Shown: piece by piece, positions 10,239-19,874 of the stretch
Position numbering within the stretch: the stretch's first letter is position 1
How the letters are laid out: each line of letters opens with the position of its first letter
Assembly: GCF_947251645.1 (NCBI RefSeq)
Contig: NZ_OX366364.1
Coordinates: 1,054,001 to 1,118,000, forward strand
Length of the DNA: 64,000 nucleotides
Direction: 5' to 3'
Source of the DNA: Wolbachia endosymbiont (group A) of Bibio marci
GTDB taxonomy: Bacteria > Pseudomonadota > Alphaproteobacteria > Rickettsiales > Anaplasmataceae
Program-made: the position numbers and the translations under genes
Notes under the pieces: model-generated
Told to the model about the DNA's origin: nothing
Seen by the model: the letters and a program-made list of their open reading frames with translations, nothing else
Database searches by the model: none

Positions 10239-10679
10239 TTACGTATTTTGTAGCATAGCTAAAATCGTTGCCTCTGCAACCTTTTCTTCACCAACATACG
10301 CAATACACTCAAATTTACATGCACTTAAACGTGCGTTTTTAACATTAGCTTGAAGAATCAGTGTGTCCCCTGGAGTGACTGGCTTTCTGAATTTTGCATT
10401 TTCAATAGACATAAAGTAAATAGCTTTGTTTTCTATTGTATCTTGACTTTCTTTACCAAGAACACATATAGCAGATGCTTGAGCTAGAGATTCAATTATC
10501 AAGACTCCGGGCATTATTGGATGACCAGGGAAATGGCCAATAAAAAATGGCTCATTGAAAGTCACATTTTTGATTGCTTTTATACTTTTACCAGGATCAC
10601 ACTCTATAACCCTATCTACTAAGAGAAACGGATAAGAATGTGGTAGTATTTTTATAATATCACTGATATTAAATTGCAT
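10239..10679 (-). CDS. fabZ: 3-hydroxyacyl-ACP dehydratase FabZ
   Basis: Dehydrates 3-hydroxyacyl-ACP in type II fatty acid synthesis. The 146-residue hotdog-fold protein shows [16 protein letters not shown] with the catalytic pair His49 and Glu63 at the spacing known for the family. I chose the ATG at 10679 (MQFNISDI), which removes nine non-conserved residues and the overlap with skp. It is the last gene of the rseP-bamA-skp-fabZ series, 4 bp after skp. In most Gram-negative bacteria lpxD precedes and lpxA follows fabZ; both are absent here. Confidence 0.96.
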   Translation of the reverse strand: MQFNISDIIKILPHSYPFLLVDRVIECDPGKSIKAIKNVTFNEPFFIGHFPGHPIMPGVLIIESLAQASAICVLGKESQDTIENKAIYFMSIENAKFRKPVTPGDTLILQANVKNARLSACKFECIAYVGEEKVAEATILAMLQNT

Positions 10680-10683
10680 AAGC

Positions 10684-11235
10684 CTACTCAATGCCTTTAA
10701 AAGCAAATTCAGGTATTTCCTTGTTTATATTGTTTAATACCATATCCGATAAATCAACTTCATCCATAGAGTATAAAACTTGGTTCTTTTTTGAAATAAA
10801 TAGTACCAAATCTATGTTGTTTTTTTCTGCCGTTTTTTTAGCAACTTCTTTTATCTTGTTAAAAACACTCTCTACTGCATCTCTATAACTTTCTTCTAAA
10901 TACAACATTTTTTCAGCGTAAGCATCTCTAGCATTTACAGTATGCTTATTAAACTGTTCTGTCTTTTCCTTTTTTGCTTCTTCTGACAAAAGTTCAAATT
11001 CTTCTTTTGATGGCTTAAGTTTTTCTAACTCACTTTCAAATTCTTGTTGTAATCTAGAATTCTGCTCCTTTATTTGTTGTTGTATGTTTTGCAGAGCAAG
11101 AGATTCATTAATGACTTTGTCACTATCAATAATTGCAGCTTTTGTGTTCTGAGGCCGATATTCTATAAACTTATACCCCACAAATAAGGAAATAATTAAG
11201 GCAATAACTGATATAAATAACTGTATATATTTCAT
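10684..11235 (-). CDS. skp: periplasmic OmpH/Skp-like chaperone
   Basis: Skp-family chaperone that holds outer-membrane proteins in the periplasm on the way to the Bam complex. The 183-residue product has an N-terminal hydrophobic export segment (IQLFISVIALIISLFVGYKF) and a long charged helical region (about residues 45-130) rich in Gln, Glu and Lys, matching the coiled tentacles of Skp. The export segment has no clear cleavage site, so it may stay anchored. ATG follows the bamA TGA with no spacer, which implies tight coupling. Confidence 0.85.
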   Translation of the reverse strand: MKYIQLFISVIALIISLFVGYKFIEYRPQNTKAAIIDSDKVINESLALQNIQQQIKEQNSRLQQEFESELEKLKPSKEEFELLSEEAKKEKTEQFNKHTVNARDAYAEKMLYLEESYRDAVESVFNKIKEVAKKTAEKNNIDLVLFISKKNQVLYSMDEVDLSDMVLNNINKEIPEFAFKGIE

Positions 11236-13566
11236 TCAAATCCCCGCTTCAATAGAAAATTTAACATTTGGTGATGGTATTATATCATAAGATTCCTTTA
11301 CTAAAGGAAACCCAAAATCTAATCTAAGTCTACCAAAAGGAGAAGGCATTGAAAAGCCAAAACCTGGTGACACTCTTATAAGCTTACTATCATTATATGG
11401 ATCTTTATATTTCCCATTTTTATCATCTAAGCCGAAAAGTGCTGCATAGTCAACAAATAATGAGCCTTTGATACCAGCATAGTCATATAGTTTTGGTAGT
11501 GGAAAATCTACTTGCTGTGTTAAATTAAAATAAGTTTTGCCTCCTAGTGAGCTTTTATTTTTGTTTTCTGTTCTTGGTCCAATACCGGAAAGGTCAAATC
11601 CTCTAATTTCATTACCACCTTTAAAAAAGTGCTGGCCAATGTTTAGATCTTCATCGGTATAAGAAAAAATATGACCTGCTGCCATCTTAAAGCGTAGTAT
11701 TATGCTATCGTCAATTTTACTTAATATAGGATGCGTGTAAAAAGACAAGAACTCAGATTTTAGGAAGTTTACATTCCCTCCCAATCCTGAAATATCCTGA
11801 CTTAAGCGCAGTAAATACCCTTCTTTTGGAGTATAGAGGTTATCCAGTTTATTATACGCTAATGTGTATCCTACTGATGAAATCTGATGTTCACCTTCTT
11901 GCCCCTTTATTATATCAGAGATGTCATTGTCTTTTCCATCCTTATTATCCATATGTATACGGTTATACTTGTAAGAGTAGCGAATGGAATTAGTTAAGTT
12001 TTCTATAACTTTGTATGATAATTTTGTTGAAAATCCCATGTCACAACTGTCGAAGCTAGTGTGTGGTTTATCTTGTTTTTCATAAAATACGCCCACACCT
12101 AGTGATGTATCAGAATCGTTAAAATTATTTTCAACAACCTCTACATTAGTAGAAAGTGAATATTGATTTTTCTCAAGAGCAAAAGAGAGCTCTTTACCAC
12201 TACCAAATAAATTACGATCTGTGAAATCAGTTTTTACAAATGCTCCACCAGGAAAGGACATACCTCCTGCTAAAGATAATGAAGCAGTTCTTTTTTCTTT
12301 AACATTTAAGTCAAGATTTACTGCATTGTCATTAACTGCGTAACTATTTACTTTTACTGTTTCAAAAAAATCACTACTCATTAGTTTTTTACGTGATTTT
12401 TGAATCTCAGATATATTGTACGCATCACCTTCTGCTATACTTAGCTTACTTCTGATCACCTTATCTAAAGTGCGATCGTTACCATCAATTGTAATTTGAT
12501 TTATATAAATCTTTTTACCCGGCAGCACTCTGTAGGTCACATCTACAACATTGTCACGTTGTACATACTTTGGATTAACTTTTGCAAATATATATCCTTT
12601 CTCATTTAAATACTTGTTTATTTTTTCTACTGTATTATTAATTTTAACTCTATTAAATATCTTATCGTTTTCCTCTGTTATAAAGTCCAATATTTCTTCT
12701 TTTAGGCTTAAATCCTGAATTTCAGTTTCAATATTAACCTCATTATTTCCAAACAAATATTGCTGTCCTTCGTCAATCAAAAAAGTCAACTCTATCTGAT
12801 TGTTATTATCAACCTCAACAATCGGTTGAATATTATTTTGAATATATCCTTTAGATGAATAAAAACGATCGAGCAATTCTGTGTTAATCAATAAATATTG
12901 TGGTGAATAACGAGTTCCGCCCTTAAAAATGGCTCTAAATAACTTACTAAATATGTCATTACTATGCACTTTAATAGCTTGCTCTAGCTCGGTTTCAGAA
13001 AAGTTTTTGTTACCTATAAATCTTATATCCTTAATTTTAGAGGTTTTACCTTCTTTTATTTTGAAAATTAGATTGACCCTATTACCATCGAGCTTCTCCA
13101 ACTCATATTCAATTTTAACGCCGACTTTGCCATTATTTCTATAAGTAGTAACTAAATTCATTAAATCGCTTTGCAATTTTGTTTCAGTGAAAATAGTTAG
13201 CGATTTTGACTGAATCACATTATTTAGTAACTCTTTGCTATTAAATAACTTATTACCCTTTAATATTATCTTGTTAATTAGTGGATTCTCTTGAATTTTT
13301 ACTACTAAATTTTTTTCATCATCAACATAAGCGTTAACGCTAGCAAACAACTTTGTTTTATATAGATCTTTTATAATTGAGTCTATATCATCGTCATTTA
13401 CATAATCGCCAGGTTTTAGTTTTATATAAAAACCTATTGTCTGGTTGCTTACCCTCTCATTACCAATACATTTGACATCTTTCACCTGCACTTTTTCCTT
13501 ATTTTCTAAAGCAACAAGTAGAGCGGGAAAAATTACTATTAATAATATGTAAAGTAGCTTTTTCAT
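11236..13566 (-). CDS. bamA: outer-membrane assembly factor BamA
   Basis: Central Omp85 component that inserts beta-barrel proteins into the outer membrane. The 776-residue product begins with a signal peptide (MKKLLYILLIVIFPALLVAL), followed by five POTRA repeats (about 25-420; typical starts such as VKDVKCIGNERVSNQTIG and IKDIRFIGNKNFSETELEQA) and a C-terminal 16-strand barrel with HFFKGGNEIRGFD (the RGF motif region) and a terminal barrel strand. The open frame extends 29 codons upstream, but the ATG at 13566 gives a proper signal peptide and sits 7 bp after rseP. Confidence 0.96.
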   Translation of the reverse strand: MKKLLYILLIVIFPALLVALENKEKVQVKDVKCIGNERVSNQTIGFYIKLKPGDYVNDDDIDSIIKDLYKTKLFASVNAYVDDEKNLVVKIQENPLINKIILKGNKLFNSKELLNNVIQSKSLTIFTETKLQSDLMNLVTTYRNNGKVGVKIEYELEKLDGNRVNLIFKIKEGKTSKIKDIRFIGNKNFSETELEQAIKVHSNDIFSKLFRAIFKGGTRYSPQYLLINTELLDRFYSSKGYIQNNIQPIVEVDNNNQIELTFLIDEGQQYLFGNNEVNIETEIQDLSLKEEILDFITEENDKIFNRVKINNTVEKINKYLNEKGYIFAKVNPKYVQRDNVVDVTYRVLPGKKIYINQITIDGNDRTLDKVIRSKLSIAEGDAYNISEIQKSRKKLMSSDFFETVKVNSYAVNDNAVNLDLNVKEKRTASLSLAGGMSFPGGAFVKTDFTDRNLFGSGKELSFALEKNQYSLSTNVEVVENNFNDSDTSLGVGVFYEKQDKPHTSFDSCDMGFSTKLSYKVIENLTNSIRYSYKYNRIHMDNKDGKDNDISDIIKGQEGEHQISSVGYTLAYNKLDNLYTPKEGYLLRLSQDISGLGGNVNFLKSEFLSFYTHPILSKIDDSIILRFKMAAGHIFSYTDEDLNIGQHFFKGGNEIRGFDLSGIGPRTENKNKSSLGGKTYFNLTQQVDFPLPKLYDYAGIKGSLFVDYAALFGLDDKNGKYKDPYNDSKLIRVSPGFGFSMPSPFGRLRLDFGFPLVKESYDIIPSPNVKFSIEAGI

Positions 13567-13573
13567 GTTTATT

Positions 13574-14692
13574 TTAAAAAAGACTCCTAATATCATTCGA
13601 AATTGCAATTGCCATAAGCAAAAACAATACGGAAGCACCAAAAGTAGCTGCATATTTTTGATATTTCAAACTTAAATCCCTGCGTATAACTGCTTCTATA
13701 ATATAGTGAAATAAATGCCCACCATCCAATAGTGGAATTGGCAGCAAGTTAATTGCAGCTAAATTAGCTGAAATAATTGCCATGAAATACACAACCATAA
13801 TGACCCCCTTTTTAGCTGATTGCCCTGAATACTTTGCGATTTTTATTGGCCCACCTATTTCATTGATACTCCTTTTACCAACAATAATTTGAAAGAGAGC
13901 TTTGATCGTTAAGCACATAGTGTGGTAAGTTTCACTTACTGATAAGCTCACAGCCCCAAGAAAAGACGACTGCTTTAATGTATTGACTGAAGTAATCCCT
14001 ATCATTTCTCTTTCTACTTTGTTACCAAAATCGTCCTTACCCTCTATTATTAACGGAGTGAGGCTAGTTCTGTGCTCTGCATTATTTCTAGTATACTCAA
14101 TTTCCATTTTTGTCTTAGGGTTTGACATTATCACACGTGAAATATCTTCAAAGTATTTTATTTTATGCTCATTGATTTGTGTAATAGTGTCACCTGGCAA
14201 CAAACCAGCTTGCTTGGCTGCACTGCCTTCGACTACATTTCCGATAATCGGTGGAGTGTGATAATAGCCTTTAATGCTGAAAAACATTGTAAAAGCGATA
14301 ACAGCGAGTACCATGTTTGCAAATGGTCCTGCAAAAACCACTGCTGCCTTTTGATGACGCGGCTTTGTATGGAATGAATATAATCTTTCTTCGTTAGTCA
14401 ATTTTTGCTGATCAGCTGGAACGCTTGCTGCATTAGTATCCCCTAGCATTTTAACGTAGCCACCCAGTGGAACAGCACTTAATCTCCATCTAGTTCCAGA
14501 TTTATCGTTAAAACCAAAAATTTCAGGACCAAAGCCTATAGAAAAAGATTCAACTTTAACTTTGCATGCTTTAGCAACAATATAATGCCCATATTCATGC
14601 ACAAACACTATAACAGAAATGATTAAGGCAAATGACAAAAAACAATATATTCCATTGCCAAACTGATGAATGAAATTTGAAATTAACTCCAC
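13574..14692 (-). CDS. rseP: site-2 intramembrane metalloprotease RseP
   Basis: Zinc protease that cleaves transmembrane segments, classically of anti-sigma factors or remnant signal peptides. The HExxH motif is at residues 32-36 (FVHEYGHYIVAK) in the first helix. A PDZ domain covers roughly 120-200 (GSAAKQAGLLPGDTITQIN), and the second metal motif LLPIPLLDGGHL lies in the C-terminal helices. At 372 residues it has one PDZ domain, fewer than the two of E. coli RseP. The start codon is GTG at 14692. It is the first gene of the envelope operon with bamA 7 bp downstream. Confidence 0.95.
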   Translation of the reverse strand: MELISNFIHQFGNGIYCFLSFALIISVIVFVHEYGHYIVAKACKVKVESFSIGFGPEIFGFNDKSGTRWRLSAVPLGGYVKMLGDTNAASVPADQQKLTNEERLYSFHTKPRHQKAAVVFAGPFANMVLAVIAFTMFFSIKGYYHTPPIIGNVVEGSAAKQAGLLPGDTITQINEHKIKYFEDISRVIMSNPKTKMEIEYTRNNAEHRTSLTPLIIEGKDDFGNKVEREMIGITSVNTLKQSSFLGAVSLSVSETYHTMCLTIKALFQIIVGKRSINEIGGPIKIAKYSGQSAKKGVIMVVYFMAIISANLAAINLLPIPLLDGGHLFHYIIEAVIRRDLSLKYQKYAATFGASVLFLLMAIAISNDIRSLF

Positions 14693-14791
14693 CTGTGTAT
14701 TTAGATCTTATACAAATGTTAAGTATATTAAAACGCGCCTCGCTTGACAAGTATTTAGTTTAACTTTTAAATTAAAAAAAGTTTAATTGTA

Positions 14792-15070
14792 ATGACAGAT
14801 ACCTCACTACTCAGAAGAAAATTAATGTATAGAAGCTGGCATAGGGGTTGCAAAGAAACCGATATACTTTTAGGGCATTTCGCATTGAAATATCTTGATA
14901 AATTTTCCTTAAGCGAACTAATCGAATACGAAAAAATAGTTGATCTTGATGATTACGAATTATATTGTTACATAACTCGTAAGACAAACCTCCCTCCTGG
15001 CTTAAATAGTCAGATAGTCAATTTAATTGCTTGCTTTATTGAAGCTAATCCTTTATGCACTCAAGATTAG
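14792..15070 (+). CDS. sdhE: succinate dehydrogenase flavinylation factor SdhE
   Basis: Small (92 residues) helical protein that promotes covalent FAD attachment to the SdhA flavoprotein. The diagnostic RKLMYRSWHRGCKETD stretch near residues 10-25 contains the RGxxE motif that contacts the flavoprotein. Length is normal. The 3' end runs 26 bp into the convergent zapA gene, a tight tail-to-tail overlap. The succinate dehydrogenase genes are not in the window. Confidence 0.9.
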   Translation: MTDTSLLRRKLMYRSWHRGCKETDILLGHFALKYLDKFSLSELIEYEKIVDLDDYELYCYITRKTNLPPGLNSQIVNLIACFIEANPLCTQD

Positions 15071-15371
15071 TGATAATCTTATTTACCTTATCTAGTACCT
15101 CAGTATATTCTATTCTTTTCTCGTTTCTATACTTTTCGCGCTCTTGATTTGCTTCATCCAACCGCTTTGTTAATTCTAAAATTTTATCCTCAAGAATTAG
15201 TGCTGCAAGTAAGAAATTTAATGCATCCGAACCCTTACCTCCAGTTTTTTGAGATACAGAACCAACTAGCTTGTCAAAACTATTAGCAAGGCGTAATAAA
15301 TGGCTCTTCTTCCCACTTTCGCAAGATATTTTATATGTGTTATTACGTATAACTATTTCTACTACTTGCAT
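15045..15371 (-). CDS. zapA: ZapA-like cell-division protein
   Basis: Protein of 108 residues resembling ZapA, which bundles FtsZ at the division septum. An N-terminal small globular part (EIVIRNNTYKISCESG then LLRLANSFDKLVG) is followed by a helix and a C-terminal coiled coil (LILEDKILELTKRLDEANQE), the known ZapA plan. Sequence similarity in the family is low, so the assignment rests on fold pattern and the typical xIxIxxxxYxIxC start. It is convergent with sdhE and upstream of ihfB on the same strand. Confidence 0.75.
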   Translation of the reverse strand: MQVVEIVIRNNTYKISCESGKKSHLLRLANSFDKLVGSVSQKTGGKGSDALNFLLAALILEDKILELTKRLDEANQEREKYRNEKRIEYTEVLDKVNKIITNLECIKD

Positions 15372-15443
15372 ATGGTGCTAAAAATTTCTATCGTACAGTA
15401 TAAACTCAAACCCCTACTTTCATCTTATTTATGGTATAAATTT

Positions 15444-15722
15444 TTATTCATTTATCAAATCAGATAATTTTTTACTGCTACGAAAATATGTTTTAAAGTA
15501 TTGATTCTTTGTAAACTTCTGTAACATTAAATGGCTTGTTTCTTTCAAGTTATAACTTCTAACTGAAAAAGAACCAAATCCCCTAATTTCAACTCTATTA
15601 TGATGTTTCAATGTGTTTGAAAGTATCCCAAAAAATCTATCAACTATAGCTGCTATAACAATCTTATCTAAAAAAGGATGTCTTTTTGCTACCCTCGCTA
15701 TTATATCAGACTTTGTTGCCAT
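15444..15722 (-). CDS. ihfB: HU/IHF-family DNA-binding protein, probable IHF beta
   Basis: A 92-residue histone-like protein of the HU/IHF fold. The N-terminal helices (TKSDIIARVAKRHPFLDK) and the core strand VEIRGFGSFSVRSYN fit the family, and the place directly downstream of rpsA is the common proteobacterial position of ihfB. The arm region (LKETSHLMLQKFTKNQ) lacks the usual RNPKTG-type consensus, so DNA bending or partner choice may be altered. The likely IHF alpha subunit is at the right end of this window. Confidence 0.8.
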   Translation of the reverse strand: MATKSDIIARVAKRHPFLDKIVIAAIVDRFFGILSNTLKHHNRVEIRGFGSFSVRSYNLKETSHLMLQKFTKNQYFKTYFRSSKKLSDLINE

Positions 15723-15751
15723 TTATATGAAGCCAAAATAAGTAAACCTTA

Positions 15752-17404
15752 TCACTTAGCAGATAATACTATGTTATATTCTTCAACACCCAATACTTCA
15801 ATTTCTATTTTTTCTGATATAGAGAACTTTTTATTTTCCGGCAAATGTTCTTGATCTATTAGAAGGGTTACATCGTTCTCAACTTCAACGACTAGTCCAT
15901 TATCTTCTCTCTTACCTACAATAACCTGTATTTTATCGCCTACCTTAACTTTCTTTATCAGTTCTTCAAGAGGATCATACTCTATTTGTTTTATTCCAAG
16001 ATAAATTCTTGCCCGATTCACGTTAGCCCTTATCACTTTTGCTTCTATTTTATCACCTACATTATATTTCTTTATCTCATCTGAGCTATTTTTAGACCAA
16101 CTTAGATCTTTCACATAGATTGTCCCTTCTACGTTCTCATCTATTTCAGAACCATTGAAAGCAACAGATATATATGAGCCGGTATTATTCTTAACCTCAC
16201 CAGAAACAATAGAACCAGGAGGATACTTATTGACAAATACTTGCCAAGGATTATCTATACACCTTTTCATGCTTAAACTCATCCTATTCTTAGCAATGTC
16301 AATACTGAGAATTTTTACATATACTTCTTGTCCCCTTGTTACGAGACTACTAACTGGTAAATTGCTCTTAACCCAAGTTATTTCCGATGAGTGCACTAAA
16401 CCTTCAATCCCAGGTCTAAGCTCAACAAACAATCCATAATCTTCTATACTTGTTACATGACCCTTATGCACACTATCAACCGGATATTTTGACTCTGCAT
16501 CTTGCCAAGGGCTATCTTCTAGCTGCTTTACACCTAAGGAAACTTTCGCATTTTCCTTATCTATTTTTATAATTTTAACTTTTATAGCCTGGCCATAAGC
16601 AAAAACTGCAGATGGATGACTTACTCTACTCCAAGAGATATCTGTAATATGTAGCAACCCATCTATAACTCCCACTGCATCTGATTCATGAATACCAACA
16701 AATACACCGTAATGAGTGATGCTTTTTATTTTTCCTTCTATTATATCGCCTTCATTTAAAGATTCTAAAAATTTAATTTTTTCACCAGCGTGCAATTTTT
16801 CTAACACCAGCTTTCTTGATACTACAATATTACCTTGCTTCTTATCCATTTTAAGCACGATGAACTTTTGTTCAGTTTCAATAAGGTGCTTCGCATCTTT
16901 TACTTGCTTCAAATCCACATGACTCAGCGGTAAAAAAGCGCTTATTCCGTCACCAAGATCAACAATAAAACCACATTTAATTGAGCGTTTAATAACTCCG
17001 TTTACTTCAGCTCTTGTAACTGTATCTTCTTCCAACTTATTCCATTTTTCGTCCCTAATTGCTTTTTCACGGCTAAGAACAACATTACCATGATAATCTT
17101 CAATTCTTTCCACATAAACTCTAATTTTCGAGCCAATAATGACCTCATCATTACAACCGAGTTCCTTGATCAGAATTCTTCCGTCAGACTTTAAACCAAT
17201 ATCAACCACAACGTCGTTAGGGTTTATTCTTGTAATTACACCTTCTACCACATCTCCTTCTTTAATTTTGTTAACAAAAGAATCTTCAAACAAGGCATTA
17301 TCTTGATCCTCAAATTGGCCTTGACATATCTCTTCTATAAACTTGTTTGATGATAGCTTTCTGATAGTAACCGGTAGATTTACAACTGGATTATTATTAT
17401 TCAT
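15752..17404 (-). CDS. rpsA: 30S ribosomal protein S1
   Basis: Translation-initiation protein that binds mRNA to the 30S subunit. The 550-residue chain contains six S1 (OB-fold) repeats; repeats three to five are clearest, with signatures such as GDIIEGKIKSITHYGVFVGI, HITDISWSRVSHPS and HKGHVTSIEDYGLFVELR. Length is normal for alphaproteobacteria. The start is ATG at 17404, and ihfB follows 29 bp downstream. Confidence 0.96.
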   Translation of the reverse strand: MNNNNPVVNLPVTIRKLSSNKFIEEICQGQFEDQDNALFEDSFVNKIKEGDVVEGVITRINPNDVVVDIGLKSDGRILIKELGCNDEVIIGSKIRVYVERIEDYHGNVVLSREKAIRDEKWNKLEEDTVTRAEVNGVIKRSIKCGFIVDLGDGISAFLPLSHVDLKQVKDAKHLIETEQKFIVLKMDKKQGNIVVSRKLVLEKLHAGEKIKFLESLNEGDIIEGKIKSITHYGVFVGIHESDAVGVIDGLLHITDISWSRVSHPSAVFAYGQAIKVKIIKIDKENAKVSLGVKQLEDSPWQDAESKYPVDSVHKGHVTSIEDYGLFVELRPGIEGLVHSSEITWVKSNLPVSSLVTRGQEVYVKILSIDIAKNRMSLSMKRCIDNPWQVFVNKYPPGSIVSGEVKNNTGSYISVAFNGSEIDENVEGTIYVKDLSWSKNSSDEIKKYNVGDKIEAKVIRANVNRARIYLGIKQIEYDPLEELIKKVKVGDKIQVIVGKREDNGLVVEVENDVTLLIDQEHLPENKKFSISEKIEIEVLGVEEYNIVLSAK

Positions 17405-17543
17405 ACCTTTAATTTAAACTTTATTAGAACTCATATATTATATAATATTAATAATTATTGACAAGTAATTTTTCATTAATTCATTTCGAGAATTGTTTAA
17501 GCTATGTAAAATATAGTGAGAAAATTATATATGTATCAAGAAT

Positions 17544-18209
17544 ATGCTATTTAAGAATAGCAAGTGGATTAGATCGTTCTCCAGAAGGTCCAGGCTAAAA
17601 CCGGATGTTGATGAAATATTGGAAAGATATTCTATTCAAAACAGCAAGGAATCTATAGAGAAGATTGTAAATTCACAAAAAAGAATATGGGTAGAAATAG
17701 GCTTTGGCAACGGTGAAAATATGCTTCACCAGATGCTCAATGAACCTGATCTATTGTTTATAGGATGTGAGCCCTACTTAAAGGGGGTTTCTCGCTTGCT
17801 AACAAACATAGAAATACAAAACATAAAAAACATTTTAATATGGACAGAAGATGCAAGAGAATTGATTGCAAATTTTCCGGACAACAGTGTTGAAAGACTC
17901 TTTATTCTCTTTCCAGATCCATGGCCAAAAAGAAGTCACAATAAAAGACGATTAATTAATACGGAATTTTTAAATTTATTAGCAAAAAAAATACTTATAA
18001 CAGGGGAAATATTCATTGCAACCGATCATCAGGACTATGCAAAGTGGATAGCATCACATATAAAGCAGTGTAACTCTTTAATCTATAGGGAAGACGATTT
18101 CACAAGTTATACTCTTACAAAATACCACAGAAGAGCGCTCAAAGATCAGCGTAAAGTGAGGTTCTTTAAAGTAAGTGTTATTAATAATTTGCAGACTATG
18201 GATCAATAG
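17544..18209 (+). CDS. trmB: tRNA (guanine-46-N7)-methyltransferase
   Basis: SAM-dependent enzyme that methylates G46 in the variable loop of tRNAs. The SAM-binding motif is seen as WVEIGFGNGENML (about residues 50-62) and the catalytic signature as LFPDPWPKRSHNKRRLI (about 131-147), diagnostic of TrmB. The product has 221 residues, normal size. It is divergent from rpsA. An imperfect hairpin (18265-18299) follows it and might act as a terminator, with low certainty. Confidence 0.95.
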   Translation: MLFKNSKWIRSFSRRSRLKPDVDEILERYSIQNSKESIEKIVNSQKRIWVEIGFGNGENMLHQMLNEPDLLFIGCEPYLKGVSRLLTNIEIQNIKNILIWTEDARELIANFPDNSVERLFILFPDPWPKRSHNKRRLINTEFLNLLAKKILITGEIFIATDHQDYAKWIASHIKQCNSLIYREDDFTSYTLTKYHRRALKDQRKVRFFKVSVINNLQTMDQ

Positions 18210-18360
18210 AGTTTTTGCATATCTCTTTTACGTTAACTATAGATTAAAAATAATAAAAAAAGAGGGAGAAATAGAGTAAATTCCTTTAACTACTTCTCCT
18301 TATGAAGGAATAGACTTCTTGCATAACCCAAACTAAGTAGAAAAAAGGTACAAGGATGAT

Positions 18361-18641
18361 GTCATTCCAGTGCTTAACACTGGAATCCAGGAAAGTTTGC
18401 TTATGAGCAAGCAAACTGATTTGGTGAGTATAAAAGTATAGCTTCTACGTCATGCCGCCACGGTATCTCAGCCGCTAACAAGCAGCGGGATGACAGCAGT
18501 CCTACGTCATACCGCCGCGGCGCTAACACGTAGCGGGATGACGGTTGTCAGGGTGTCATCCCAGTGCCTTGACACATAGCTGTACAAACGTTTTCGGCTT
18601 GACTCACCAGTGGGTGTCATTCCAGTGCTTGACACTGGAAT
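18361..18641. repeat. cluster of dispersed palindromic repeats next to IS copy 1
   Basis: Two families of short palindromes alternate here. Family I has the form cattccagtg-(5 to 6 nt)-cactggaat or its variant atcccagtg/cactgggat. Family II has the form gtcataccgc, gcggcgctaacacgtagcgg, gatgac. The same two families recur at about 26.1-26.5, 30.9, 35.1, 44.0-44.16, 49.2 and 50.85 kb and inside coding genes. The 432-bp gap between trmB and IS copy 1 contains nothing else that I can support. Confidence 0.85.
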
Positions 18642-19730
18642 GGCTTTGTTGCATCGCACCTTATACTGGTAGTAATTTACGATAAATATCATGTAGCCAT
18701 TTCAAATTTAGCCATACCAATTTCAGTAAATTGATTAAGCAAATAGCACTTAATCAGCAATTCTTTTTCGCGATTTACTTCGGATTTATTCCTAAAGCTG
18801 AATCCAAATATTTGCTTTAATCTTGAGAAAAACCCTTCAATATAAGATCTTTTCCCATAATTTACTTCTTTTTTCCATTCTTTCACGCCATCTTCACCGT
18901 ATAATTTTATTAACCTAATAGCAGCATTTCTGTCAGACATATAATCTATTTCTGGATGTTCTGCCGCATTGTTTATTGGTGGAATTTTTGCCTTTATATC
19001 ATATTCGTGACACAATTTGTAAAACTTGTGCCTATCATATGCCCTATCTGCATATAGTGCTTTTATGATATGCTGAAAATTAACTTCTTTAAGCAAATCG
19101 CAAGCTCCATAGTGATCAGAGTAGACACCGTTACTGTATTTTACAGCTATAGCTTTTTTGCTGTTTATATTCAACATTACATGCAATTTTCTTGTCTGTT
19201 CATAGCCATGATATTTTCTGTTAGCGCTATTTTCCTTGCTGTGACCAGGGGTATTGTTGTAAATGCTGATACCTGTACTATCTATAGCAATTTCGATGTC
19301 TTCCATATTATTTTTATCAATTCTGCAATCATTGATCTTAATATTAAGTTTCTTAAACCTTCTTGATGCTTGTGAATAGCTGATAACTGCTAAATCTCTT
19401 CCTATTTGTTGCATATATCCTTTTATAAACCCCACCGTTTGTCTTAAACCAATTCTAAAAAGATTGACAATTATATGCACCAAAATCACAACTTTATCAC
19501 TGTAAATATAGTTGCCGCCTTGCATTTTTGGACTATTTTCATACCAATTTTCTATGGCTTCATTGATATAATGAAAAATATTTCCTCTTTCCTGGAGAAA
19601 TTTGTTATATTCATTTTGGTTACTGACTTTCATTTTCTGTGGCATATTTTTTCTTCAACAGTTAAATGGTTATTTATAATGAATTTTGTCAGTAGCCACC
19701 AGATTTTTTCGGTTGCTATGCAACAAAGCC
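18642..19730 (-). mobile_element. IS element copy 1 (IS5-superfamily, IS903-like), 1089 bp
   Basis: Complete element bounded by terminal inverted repeats beginning ggctttgttgcat and flanked by a perfect 9-bp target duplication, cactggaat (18633-18641 and 19731-19739). The terminal sequence and the 9-bp duplication fit the IS903 branch of IS5. The target is the arm of a family I palindrome. One transposase gene fills the element. Two further full copies of the same 1089-bp length are at 29611 and 40764. Confidence 0.93.
18689..19645 (-). CDS. IS5-family DDE transposase (copy 1)
   Basis: Intact 318-residue transposase. The DDE triad is suggested by AIDSTGISIYNN (first Asp), LYADRAYDRHKF (second Asp) and KRSYIEGFFSRLKQIFGF (Glu with the usual Y-x2-R-like helix). 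Compared with copies 2 and 3 the translated protein differs at one residue (His instead of Arg in the NRKY-x-GYEQ segment). The gene is uninterrupted, so the element may still be active. Confidence 0.92.
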   Translation of the reverse strand: MPQKMKVSNQNEYNKFLQERGNIFHYINEAIENWYENSPKMQGGNYIYSDKVVILVHIIVNLFRIGLRQTVGFIKGYMQQIGRDLAVISYSQASRRFKKLNIKINDCRIDKNNMEDIEIAIDSTGISIYNNTPGHSKENSANRKYHGYEQTRKLHVMLNINSKKAIAVKYSNGVYSDHYGACDLLKEVNFQHIIKALYADRAYDRHKFYKLCHEYDIKAKIPPINNAAEHPEIDYMSDRNAAIRLIKLYGEDGVKEWKKEVNYGKRSYIEGFFSRLKQIFGFSFRNKSEVNREKELLIKCYLLNQFTEIGMAKFEMAT

Positions 19731-19874
19731 CACTGGAATCCAGGAAAGTTTGCTTGCTCACAAGCAAACTAGCATAGAAAGTGGTTACAACGTTTTCGAT
19801 GAGATTATATGGAAAACTGGATCCCAGTGTCAAGCACTGGGATGACACCCTTCACTACCCTTCACGGGCTCTTT

